Positions 53,738 through 60,904 of a stretch of 64,000 bases of DNA are shown in pieces. The notes under the pieces are model-generated. The model was given only the letters and a program-made list of their open reading frames with translations. It ran no database searches and was not told the origin of the DNA. Where the stretch lies: NCBI RefSeq assembly GCF_040529045.1, contig NZ_CP131914.1, forward strand, positions 2,898,501 to 2,962,500. The letters run 5' to 3'. Made by a program: the position numbers and the translations under genes. The first letter of the stretch is position 1, and each line of letters opens with the position of its first letter. Source of the stretch: Xanthomonas indica (GTDB lineage Bacteria > Pseudomonadota > Gammaproteobacteria > Xanthomonadales > Xanthomonadaceae).

Positions 53738-55738
53738 TCAGGCCGCCTGCTGCACCCGCAGCGAGCGGACCAGGCCGCCGATGTCCACGATAAGGGCGAC
53801 GCGGCCGTCGCCGAGGATGGTGGCACCGGAGATGCCGCTGATGCGCCGGTAGTTGTTCTCGATGTTCTTGACCACAACCTGCTGCTGGCCGATCAACTCG
53901 TCCACTTCCAGCGCCAGCTTCTGCCCGTCGGCCTCGACCACCACCACCAACGGCTCGGCCTGCTCGGTGCGACCGAAACCGTAGGAGTCGCTGAGCGAGA
54001 GGATCGGCAGGTACTCGCCGCGGACGCGCAGCACGCGGCCTTCGCCGGCCATGGTGCGGATGTCGTCGGCCTTGGGCTGCAGCGCCTCGATGACGTAGGC
54101 CAGCGGCAGGATCAGGGTCTCGCCGGCGACCGCCACTGTCATGCCGTCGAGGATCGCCAGGGTCAGCGGCAGGCGGATCAGCACGCGGGTGCCGCGGCCG
54201 GATTCGCTTTCCAGCTGCACTTCGCCGCCCAGGCCCTGGATGTTGCGGCGGACCACGTCCATGCCGACGCCGCGGCCGGACAGGTCGGTGACCGCGTCGG
54301 CGGTGGAGAAGCCCGGGGCGAAGATCAGGTCCCAGACCTGCGCATCGCTCGGGTTGTCCGGCACCGCGATGCCGCGTTCGGCGGCCTTGGCCAGGATGCG
54401 GTTGCGGTTGAGGCCGGCGCCGTCGTCGCTGACTTCGATGACGATGTGGCCGCCCTGGTGCGACGCGGCCAGGGTGATGGTACCGGTCTCGTCCTTGCCG
54501 GCGGCGCGGCGCGCCTCCGGCAGTTCCAGGCCGTGGTCGATCGAGTTGCGCACCAGGTGCACCAGCGGATCGGCGATCTTTTCGATCAGGCCCTTGTCCA
54601 GCTCGGTGCCCTCACCAATCGTGCGCAGGCGCACCTGCTTGCCGAGGCGGGTGGACAGGTCGCGGACCAGGCGCGGGAAGCGGCGGAACACCGCGTCCAC
54701 CGGCAGCATGCGCACGCCGATCACCGCTTCCTGCAGGTCGCGGGTGTTGCGTTCCAGCAGGTCCAGACCGGCGAACAGGCGCTCGGCCACGGCCTGGTCC
54801 AGGCCGGTGGAGACCTGCTTGAGCATGGCCTGGGTGATGACCAGTTCGCCGACCAGATTGATCAGCGCATCGACCTTGTCGACGCTGACGCGGATCGAGC
54901 TTTCCGCTTCGTGCGCGGCGGCGGCATTGCCGGCCGGGGCGTTGGCGGCCACGGCCGCGGCCGGCGCGGCGGTGGCGGCGGTCGGCGGCGCGGTCAGCAC
55001 CGGGGCCGGCGCGGTGGCCAGGCTCGGCGGCGGCACCGGGCGGATCTCCAGTTCGCAGTCGTCGATGACCCAGGCGAAGGTGTCTTCGATCGCGCTGCGC
55101 GGGATCTTGCCGACCAGGCCCAGGTCCCAGGCCAGGTAGGCCTCGAGCGGGTCGAGTTCGGCGAAGCCGGGCAGGCGCGTGCTGCGGCAGGCGACCTGCA
55201 GCGGGCCGAGGTGTTCGAGTTCGCGGATGATGCGCAGCGGGTCGTTGCCGCTCATGAACAGCGACGGCGCCGGGGTGAAGCCGATCTGCCAGGCTTCCGG
55301 CTCGGCCGGCTGGTTCGCTGCCGGGGTGGCGGCGGCCGGCGCGGCGGGGCCGCCGTTCAACGCGTGCTGCAGGCGTTCGTGCACGGCCTTGACCGCGGCC
55401 GGATCGGCCGGGACGCCGTGTTCGGCTTCGCGCAGCAGGGCGCGCAGCACGTCCACCGAGCCGAGGATGGCGTCGATGGCGTGCGCTTCGACTTCGCGCT
55501 TGCCGGCGCGCAGCTCGTCGAGCAGCGTCTCCAGCACGTGGGTAAGGCCGGCCATCGCTTCGAAGCCGAAGGTGGCGGCGCCGCCCTTGATCGAGTGCGC
55601 GGCGCGGAACACCGAGTTGATGGTCTCGGGATCGCGATTGCCTTCTTCCAGCGACAGCAATCCGGCTTCCATCGCATCCAGTCCTTCGCGGCTTTCCTCG
55701 AAGAAGGTGGCGTGGAAACGCTGCAGGTCCATGCTCAT
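53738..55738 (-). CDS. cheA: Chemotaxis histidine kinase CheA (receptor-cluster copy)
   Basis: This 666-residue kinase has an HPt/P1 domain with phospho-acceptor His48 (FRAAHSIKGGA) and a P2-like response-regulator-docking region (about 150-235, with GNDPLRIIRELEHLGPLQVA). An Ala/Pro linker follows, then P3 dimerisation (about 285-345), the P4 ATPase and the CheW-like P5. P4 shows the N box LVHLVRNSIDHGLELPE, DDGAGLN and SGRGVGMDVVRRN. It should phosphorylate the adjacent CheY and the CheB of this locus. It follows cheY by 31 bp in the STAS-cheY-cheA operon. It differs from the second, flagellar-block CheA in linker, P2 and length, so two separate kinases exist. Confidence 0.96.
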   Translation of the reverse strand: MSMDLQRFHATFFEESREGLDAMEAGLLSLEEGNRDPETINSVFRAAHSIKGGAATFGFEAMAGLTHVLETLLDELRAGKREVEAHAIDAILGSVDVLRALLREAEHGVPADPAAVKAVHERLQHALNGGPAAPAAATPAANQPAEPEAWQIGFTPAPSLFMSGNDPLRIIRELEHLGPLQVACRSTRLPGFAELDPLEAYLAWDLGLVGKIPRSAIEDTFAWVIDDCELEIRPVPPPSLATAPAPVLTAPPTAATAAPAAAVAANAPAGNAAAAHEAESSIRVSVDKVDALINLVGELVITQAMLKQVSTGLDQAVAERLFAGLDLLERNTRDLQEAVIGVRMLPVDAVFRRFPRLVRDLSTRLGKQVRLRTIGEGTELDKGLIEKIADPLVHLVRNSIDHGLELPEARRAAGKDETGTITLAASHQGGHIVIEVSDDGAGLNRNRILAKAAERGIAVPDNPSDAQVWDLIFAPGFSTADAVTDLSGRGVGMDVVRRNIQGLGGEVQLESESGRGTRVLIRLPLTLAILDGMTVAVAGETLILPLAYVIEALQPKADDIRTMAGEGRVLRVRGEYLPILSLSDSYGFGRTEQAEPLVVVVEADGQKLALEVDELIGQQQVVVKNIENNYRRISGISGATILGDGRVALIVDIGGLVRSLRVQQAA

Positions 55739-55769
55739 GGGGCGGGAATCCGGAAAAGGAGGGGAGGGA

Positions 55770-56135
55770 TCAGCCCAGGACTTTCTGGACGGTGGCGATC
55801 AGCTGTTCGGGATTGAACGGCTTGACCAGCCAGCCGGTGGCGCCGGCCGCCTTGCCTTCGGACTTCTTCTCCGCCGCCGACTCGGTGGTCAGCATCAGCA
55901 TCGGGGTGAACTTGTAGTCCGGCAGCTGCCGCAGCTCCCGGATCAGGGTGATGCCGTCCATGTTCGGCATGTTGACGTCGGTGACCACCGCGTTGAAGCG
56001 CTGGCCCTTGGCGCGGCCCAGCGCGACCGCGCCGTCTTCTGCTTCTTCGACGGCAAAGCCGGCCGAGGTGAGGGCGAAGGAGACCATCTGGCGCATCGAC
56101 GCCGAATCGTCCACTACCAAGATACGTGCGCTCAT
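55770..56135 (-). CDS. cheY: CheY-type single-domain response regulator (receptor-cluster copy)
   Basis: This 121-residue stand-alone receiver has phospho-acceptor Asp53 (AVVTDVNMPNMDG), the acidic pair VVDDS, Thr in MLMLTTESAAEKK and Lys in GWLVKPFNPEQL. It lacks the [13 protein letters not shown] signature of the flagellar CheY in this window. It may act as a phosphate sink or on another target, but motor binding cannot be excluded. Its ATG overlaps the STAS gene stop (ATGA). Confidence 0.93.
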   Translation of the reverse strand: MSARILVVDDSASMRQMVSFALTSAGFAVEEAEDGAVALGRAKGQRFNAVVTDVNMPNMDGITLIRELRQLPDYKFTPMLMLTTESAAEKKSEGKAAGATGWLVKPFNPEQLIATVQKVLG

Positions 56136-56443
56136 GCCGCGTTCTCCACAGATTTCAGATTGTCAGGGGTTGCAGGAAGGCCCAGCGATTCGCTGACCCC
56201 TAGCAGGCGGGCCGCATCGCGAAAGGTCGCGTTGCAGGCCTCGAATTCGGTGCGCTTGCCGTCCTTGCGACGGGCATCGACGAATGCGCACAGCACCTGT
56301 ACGGATGCGGTATGGATGCGGCGCACTTCGCCGGCGTCCAGCCGCAGCACGTCGTCCGACGCAAGGAACGCGGTCAGGCGTTGTTTCAGGTCGGCGCTGG
56401 TCTCGATGCCGAGATCTTCGCCAAGGGGGACTGTGCTCATCAT
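56132..56443 (-). CDS. STAS-domain protein (anti-sigma-antagonist-like)
   Basis: The 103-residue single STAS domain has DLKQRLTAFLASDDVLRLDA, then the phospho-loop region VRRIHTASVQVLCAFVDARR, where Ser/Thr residues sit where such domains are phosphorylated. It is the first gene of the STAS-cheY-cheA operon, behind a sigma-28-like promoter. STAS partners are usually serine kinases or transport proteins; none is in the window. Its role in chemotaxis is unknown, possibly scaffolding or a phospho-switch. Confidence 0.82.
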   Translation of the reverse strand: MMSTVPLGEDLGIETSADLKQRLTAFLASDDVLRLDAGEVRRIHTASVQVLCAFVDARRKDGKRTEFEACNATFRDAARLLGVSESLGLPATPDNLKSVENAA

Positions 56444-56470
56444 TGCTCCGCACCAATGGTTCTATGGCAG

Positions 56471-56497
56471 ATAACGGCCGTGGCCTGAAAAGCTTTA
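56471..56497 (-). promoter_or_regulatory. Sigma-28-like promoter of the STAS-cheY-cheA operon
   Basis: The minus strand reads TAAAGCTT-N11-GCCGTTAT: seven of eight -35 and six of eight -10 bases match with exact spacing. It ends 27 bases before the STAS ATG. Confidence 0.78.
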
Positions 56498-56548
56498 GCG
56501 GCGGTTGGAAAGTGCGGCACCGTTCCCAGTTGCCGCCCGCCGCGCGGG

Positions 56549-57928
56549 TCAGTGCAGCAGTTGCTCGGCGTCGAGCAGGATCATCGGCTGTTGCGCCAGC
56601 CGCGCCACGCCGCGGAACAGATGGTTGGAAATGCGGCAGATGCGGGCATTGTCCGGCGGCTCGATCTGCTGGTCGCTGAGGCTGGCCACGTCTTCCACCG
56701 CGGACACGCGCAGGCCCAGGGTCTCGCCGTTCTCTTCCAGCACCACCACCCGGGTCTGCATGTCCATCTCGATCGGCGCGGCGCCCAGGTGCACGCCCAG
56801 ATCGAGCACCGGCACCACCTGTCCGCGCAGGTTCATGATGCCGAGCATCGCCGGCGGCGTGCCGCGCAGCGCCAGCAGCGGCACCGGCAGCACCACCTCC
56901 TGCACCTTCAGCAGTTCCAGCGCGTAGGCCTGCTCGCCGCAGCGCAGGCGCAGCCAGCGGGTGCGGCGCTCGGCCAGGCGGTCGGGGGCGATGGCCGAGC
57001 CGTGCGGCACGCTCGGGGCCATGAACGACTGCAGGTTCGGCGGCAGCTTGGCGCCGGCCGCCTGTGCGCGGCTGGCTTCGGCGCGGCGCTCCGGCGGCAC
57101 CGCCATCGGCGGGCGCTTGACCGCACGCGCGGCGGCGGCATCGTCTTCGGCAGCCAGGTCGCGCGGCACGGTGGCGCGCTGCCGTTCCATCGCCGCGACC
57201 GCATCCAGGTCGGCCTGGCGCTCGGCCTGCTGGGCCGGGGTCAGCGCGGCAGGCGCGGGTGCGTCCTGCGACATGATGCCGGCCAGGGCTGGATCCGAAT
57301 CGGCCTCGGCCAGGACCGCGGCAGCGATCTGTTCGGGCGTCGGGCCGGCCGGGGCGGGCGCCAGCGCTTGCTGCGACATGATGCCGGCCAGGGCCGGATC
57401 GGAATCGGCCTCGGCCAGGACCGCGGCAGCGATCTGCTCGGGCGTGGGACCGGCCGGGGCGGGCGCCAGCGCTTGCTGCGACATGATGCCGGCCAGGGCC
57501 GGATCGGAATCGGCCTCGGCCAGGACTGCGGCAGCGATCTGTTCGGGCGTCGGGCCGGCCGGGGCGGGCGCCAGCGCTTGCTGCGACATGATGCCGGCCA
57601 GGGCCGGATCGGAGTCGGCCTCGGCCAGGACCGCGGCGGCGATCTGTTCGGGCGTGGGACCGGTCGGGGCAGGCGCCAGCGCTTGCTGCGACATGATGCC
57701 GGCCAGGGCCGGATCGGCATCGGCCTCGGCCAGGACCGCGGCAGCGATTTGCTCGGGCGTGGGACCGGCCGCGGCTGCAGCAGCCGCAGCCGGCACCGTC
57801 TCCTCGGCGTCCGCCTGCATGTCGGCGACCGCGACCGGCGCGGGGCTCGGCGGCGTCTTCTGCTCTTCGGCGATCACGTCGTGGAGCAGGCCTTCCAGAT
57901 AATCGTCGATGATGCCAGGGGTGCTCAT
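56549..57928 (-). CDS. parP: ParP-like CheW-domain protein with N-terminal tandem repeats
   Basis: The 459-residue protein has an acidic N-terminus (MSTPGIIDDYLEGLLHDV), five 35-residue repeats of the form GPTPEQIAAAVLAEADSDPA plus LAGIMSQQALAPAPA (about 55-225), a Gln/Arg-rich segment (230-300) and a C-terminal CheW-like domain (about 312-459, RWLRLRCGEQAYALELLKVQ, LGIMNLRGQVVPVLDLG). Its ATG overlaps the stop of the ParA-like gene. In Vibrio and Pseudomonas the gene following the ParA-like parC in the che operon is parP. ParP binds ParC through a Pro-rich N-terminus and binds CheA and receptors through its CheW-like domain to hold arrays at the pole. The name here rests on context and domain order. 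Residues in the repeats suggest short amphipathic helices between Pro linkers. Confidence 0.82.
   Translation of the reverse strand: MSTPGIIDDYLEGLLHDVIAEEQKTPPSPAPVAVADMQADAEETVPAAAAAAAAGPTPEQIAAAVLAEADADPALAGIMSQQALAPAPTGPTPEQIAAAVLAEADSDPALAGIMSQQALAPAPAGPTPEQIAAAVLAEADSDPALAGIMSQQALAPAPAGPTPEQIAAAVLAEADSDPALAGIMSQQALAPAPAGPTPEQIAAAVLAEADSDPALAGIMSQDAPAPAALTPAQQAERQADLDAVAAMERQRATVPRDLAAEDDAAAARAVKRPPMAVPPERRAEASRAQAAGAKLPPNLQSFMAPSVPHGSAIAPDRLAERRTRWLRLRCGEQAYALELLKVQEVVLPVPLLALRGTPPAMLGIMNLRGQVVPVLDLGVHLGAAPIEMDMQTRVVVLEENGETLGLRVSAVEDVASLSDQQIEPPDNARICRISNHLFRGVARLAQQPMILLDAEQLLH
57254..57766 (-). repeat. Five 105-bp tandem repeats inside the parP-like gene
   Basis: The marker ACATGATGCCGGCCAGGG recurs at 57271, 57376, 57481, 57586 and 57691, exactly 105 bp apart. 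Units differ at only a few bases, mostly synonymous. The last unit diverges after MSQ. The in-frame length means copy number could vary without breaking the gene. Confidence 0.95.
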
Positions 57929-58707
57929 GCGGCTTGCTCCATCGGTGTCGCATCGCTGGCCAGCAGCCATTCCAGCGCGCGGCGGTAGGCGGCCAGGCCG
58001 CGGCCGGGGTAGTCGCCGGGCACGCCGGCCACGGTCAGCGCCTTGACGTTGCAGATCTTGGTATCGACCGGGATGGCGTCTTCCCACACCCGCTCGCCGT
58101 AGCTGTCCTGCATCTGCCGCAGGGTCTCGTTGCCGGCACGGGTGCGCTTGTCGAACAGGGTCGGCAGGATCGAGGCGGGCAGGGGGCGGCGCCGCGAGCG
58201 CTCGACCATGTCCACGGTGCGGACCATGCTGGCCAGGCCGTGCAGGGCCAGCGGTTCGGCCTGGGTCGGGATGATCACGCGGTCGGCCGCGGCCAGCGCG
58301 TTGATCATCAGCAGGCCCAGGGTCGGCGGGCAGTCGAGCAGGATGTAGTCGTGCTGGCCGGCGTGGCGGGCCATGGCCTGCTGCAGCGCCAGGCCCAGGC
58401 CGGGCTGGTTGGCGCTGCGCCGTTCCAGCGTGGCCAGCGCGGTCTGCCCGCAGACGAAGCTCAGGCGCTCGACCGCGGTGTCGCGGGCCAGTGCGGCGAG
58501 CTCGCCCGGCGGGGACGCGAACAGGTCGAGCACGCCCGGCGGCTGCGGTTCCTGCGGCACGTCGAAGGCCCGGGTCAGCGAGGCGTGCGGATCGAGATCG
58601 AGCATCAGCACGCGGTGCCCGAGCATGGCCAGCCCACGGCCCATGGCCAGCGTGGTGGTGGTCTTGCCCACGCCACCTTTCTGGTTGGCGATCGCCCAGA
58701 TGCGCAT
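57925..58707 (-). CDS. parC: ParA-family ATPase, ParC-like polar localiser of chemotaxis arrays
   Basis: The 260-residue ParA/MinD-type ATPase has a deviant Walker A (NQKGGVGKTTTTLAMG), Walker A' (LMLDLDPHASLTRAF) and Walker B (YILLDCPPTLGLLM). It lies between motD and the CheW-like parP, the order seen in Pseudomonas and Vibrio che operons, where this ATPase recruits chemotaxis proteins to the flagellated pole. It is not a chromosome-partition gene: no parB or parS context is present. It overlaps motD by one base and parP by four. Confidence 0.85.
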   Translation of the reverse strand: MRIWAIANQKGGVGKTTTTLAMGRGLAMLGHRVLMLDLDPHASLTRAFDVPQEPQPPGVLDLFASPPGELAALARDTAVERLSFVCGQTALATLERRSANQPGLGLALQQAMARHAGQHDYILLDCPPTLGLLMINALAAADRVIIPTQAEPLALHGLASMVRTVDMVERSRRRPLPASILPTLFDKRTRAGNETLRQMQDSYGERVWEDAIPVDTKICNVKALTVAGVPGDYPGRGLAAYRRALEWLLASDATPMEQAA

Positions 58708-59654
58708 CAGTTGACTCCTTCAATGGCAGGTACAGCGCGGGGACTGCCGGCGCTGCCGGCGGCCGCCGCGGCGGGGGGTGTCGGGGTGGCCGGCGCGGCG
58801 CCGGCGCTCAAGCGGTCCGAGGCCGACGGCGTCGCATCGGTGCTGTCGCCGGAATCGGCCAGGATCACCAGCACCACGCGGCGGTTGGCGTTGCGGCCGG
58901 CCGGCGTGTCGTTGCTGGCACGCGGGCGGAACTGGCCGTAGCCGATCATCGACAGCCGCGAGGGCTGCAGGCCCTGGTCGGCGAACAGGTGGACCACGCT
59001 GGCCGCGCGTGCCGCCGACAGTTCCCAGTTGGACGGGAACTGCGCGGTGGCGATCGGGGTGTTGTCGGTGTAGCCCTCCACGCGCACGCCGTTGGGCACG
59101 CCGGCCAGCACCTGCGCCAGTTCCGACAGGGTGGCGCGTGCGCTCTGGTCGAGCGCGGCCGAGCCGGAGCCGAACAGGATGTCGCTGTTGATCTCCACTT
59201 CGATCCACAGCCCGGCGCGGCGCACGGTGATCAGCTTCTTCTGGATCAGCGGCGCCAGTGCGGCGCCGAGGCGGTCGGCGATGCCGTCGAGCTGGCGCTG
59301 CGCGCGGCGCAGCTGCTGCGCGTCGCGCAGGTCGTCGCCGCGCTGCGCATTGCCCGAGGGCAGCCGGTTGGGATCGGGCAGGGTCAGTGCCGGGCTGGAC
59401 TTGATCGGGGTCGGCCGCTCGCCGCCCTGGCCCTGCAGCGCCTGGTCGCCGACCTGCACCGGGCGCAGCGTCTTCGGGGTGCCGCCGAACGCCGCGCTCA
59501 TCGCGTCGGCCATCACCCGGTACTTGGCTTCGTTGATCGTGGACAGCGCGTACATCACCACGAAGAAGGCGAGCAGCAACGTCATCAGGTCGGCATAGGG
59601 GATGGCCCATGCCTCGTGGTTGGCGTGCTCGTCGTGGGAATGCTTGCGGGCCAT
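58707..59654 (-). CDS. motD: Flagellar stator protein MotD (MotB family)
   Basis: The 315-residue inner-membrane protein has one transmembrane helix (about 18-38, AIPYADLMTLLLAFFVVMYA) carrying the proton-binding Asp22. A periplasmic plug/linker follows, then an OmpA-like peptidoglycan-binding domain (about 170-285, VEGYTDNTPIATAQ, SAARAASVVHLF, NANRRVVLVIL). A Pro/Ala-rich tail follows. With MotC it forms the second-type proton stator known from Pseudomonas. It is seven bases from motC. Confidence 0.93.
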   Translation of the reverse strand: MARKHSHDEHANHEAWAIPYADLMTLLLAFFVVMYALSTINEAKYRVMADAMSAAFGGTPKTLRPVQVGDQALQGQGGERPTPIKSSPALTLPDPNRLPSGNAQRGDDLRDAQQLRRAQRQLDGIADRLGAALAPLIQKKLITVRRAGLWIEVEINSDILFGSGSAALDQSARATLSELAQVLAGVPNGVRVEGYTDNTPIATAQFPSNWELSAARAASVVHLFADQGLQPSRLSMIGYGQFRPRASNDTPAGRNANRRVVLVILADSGDSTDATPSASDRLSAGAAPATPTPPAAAAAGSAGSPRAVPAIEGVN

Positions 59655-59661
59655 TCGGAAC

Positions 59662-60402
59662 TCAATGCAAGAATCCGGCCAGTTTCGATTCGATGTTGCG
59701 CGGGTTCTCGCCCTGGGCGATGGCGATCAACCCTTCGATGATCATTTCGCGCTCGCCGCAGCTGTGCTTGATCACGCTCTTGAGCTTGGCGGCCATCGGC
59801 AGGAACAGCAGGTTGGCCGAGGCGATGCCGTAGATGGTGGCGGTGAAGGCGGCGGCGATGCCGTGGCCGAGCTTGCTCGGGTCGGCCAGGTTCTTCATCA
59901 CCGCGATCAGGCCCAGCACCGCGCCGATGATGCCCAGCGTCGGCGCATAGATGCCCATGCCCTCGAACACCTTGGCCGCGGCCAGGTCGCAATGTTCCTG
60001 GCCTTCCAGGTCGATCTCCAGCATGTGCCGGATGGCTTCCGGCTCCACGCCGTCCACCAGCATCTGCAGGCCCTTGCGCACGAACGGATCCTGCTGCTGC
60101 GGCACCTGGTTCTCCAGGCCGAGCAGGCCCTGGCGGCGGGCGATGTTGCTCCATTCCACGATCTGCTTGAGCAGCGCCTGGCGATCGCTCGGCGGCGGCC
60201 ACAGGATCCACTTGGCGATCTGGAACGCACGGCGGAACACGGACGGCGGGGTGTGCACCAGGATCGCGGCGACGGTGCCGACGATCACGATCACGAACGC
60301 AGCCGGCGACCACAGCGCCGAAATGCCGGCGCCCTTGAGGATGCTGCCGCCGATGAGCGACAGAATCGCCAACAGCAGGCCGATGAGACTGAGCTTGTCC
60401 AT
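59662..60402 (-). CDS. motC: Flagellar stator protein MotC (MotA family)
   Basis: The 246-residue polytopic MotA homologue has four transmembrane segments (about 4-22, 30-50, 148-170, 180-205) and a large cytoplasmic loop. The PTLGIIGAVLGLIAVMKNL motif of TM3 and the ATIYGIASANLLFLPMA motif of TM4 are typical. The cytoplasmic loop holds Arg/Glu residues for FliG contact (KGLQMLVDGVEPEAIRHMLE). It begins the motC-motD-parC-parP group. A ~500-bp palindrome-bearing gap separates it from cheA, so whether it is read from fliA-cheA or from its own promoter is unclear. Confidence 0.93.
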   Translation of the reverse strand: MDKLSLIGLLLAILSLIGGSILKGAGISALWSPAAFVIVIVGTVAAILVHTPPSVFRRAFQIAKWILWPPPSDRQALLKQIVEWSNIARRQGLLGLENQVPQQQDPFVRKGLQMLVDGVEPEAIRHMLEIDLEGQEHCDLAAAKVFEGMGIYAPTLGIIGAVLGLIAVMKNLADPSKLGHGIAAAFTATIYGIASANLLFLPMAAKLKSVIKHSCGEREMIIEGLIAIAQGENPRNIESKLAGFLH

Positions 60403-60904
60403 GCAGGAGGTATCGGCCAGGGGGCTTGGGACTTGATGGGTTGGGGGGCGGGATTGGGGATTGGCAAGAGCGCGCGTGCTTAGGGTTGGTCGGAGTCTCG
60501 TAGGAGCGGCTTCAGCCGCGACGTGCGGACGCCAGCCAGGCGGCGAGCCAGTGACCAGGGCGCTACGGGCACCCGGTTTCGCGAATCAACAATCGCGAAC
60601 CGCTCATCCCGGCCTTATCGCGTCGCGGCTGAAGCCGCTCCTACAGCGGGAGGTGAGGCACACGGGAGCCGCTGTCGCGATTCCCCAATCCCCATTCCCG
60701 GATCCCAGCTTCATGGCGTCGCGGCTGAAGCCGCTCCCACAATGAAGGCATGCCAGTGGTGAACCGCTGTTGCGAATCCCCAATCCCGATTCCCAGCCTC
60801 ACCGCGTCGCGGCTGAAGCCGCTCCTACGAGGAGATCAGGAAAAACGAGGCGCCAGGGAAGCCGCTTTGACGATTCCCCATTCCCGATTCCCCAATCCCA
60901 GCTC
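60403..60904. other. Gene-free gap between the flagellar cheA and motC, filled by short repeats
   Basis: About 500 bp is composed largely of REP-like palindromes and degenerate GGGAATCGGGAATGG-type strings in several versions. No ORF, clear promoter or T-run terminator is visible. It interrupts an otherwise compact operon. Confidence 0.75.
60500..60828. repeat. Four REP-like palindromic elements
   Basis: The 22-bp sequence TCGCGGCTGAAGCCGCTCCTAC or its complement occurs at 60500-60521 (inverted), 60623-60644, 60719-60740 (one mismatch, CCCAC) and 60807-60828. Each contains the imperfect palindrome GCGGCTGAAGCCGC. Short C-rich strings like CCCCAATCCCGATTCCC lie between them. Such elements are dispersed in Xanthomonas and Pseudomonas genomes and can be mobilised by RAYT-type transposases; none is in the window. 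Confidence 0.85.

Noticed and set aside
57254-57766. CRISPR-like array
   Set aside because: The regularly spaced repeats are contiguous 105-bp in-frame coding units without unique spacers, and no cas genes are present.
57925-58707. A chromosome or plasmid partition ParA
   Set aside because: No parB or centromere-like repeats are adjacent. The motD/parP neighbours point to the chemotaxis-localising ParC type.
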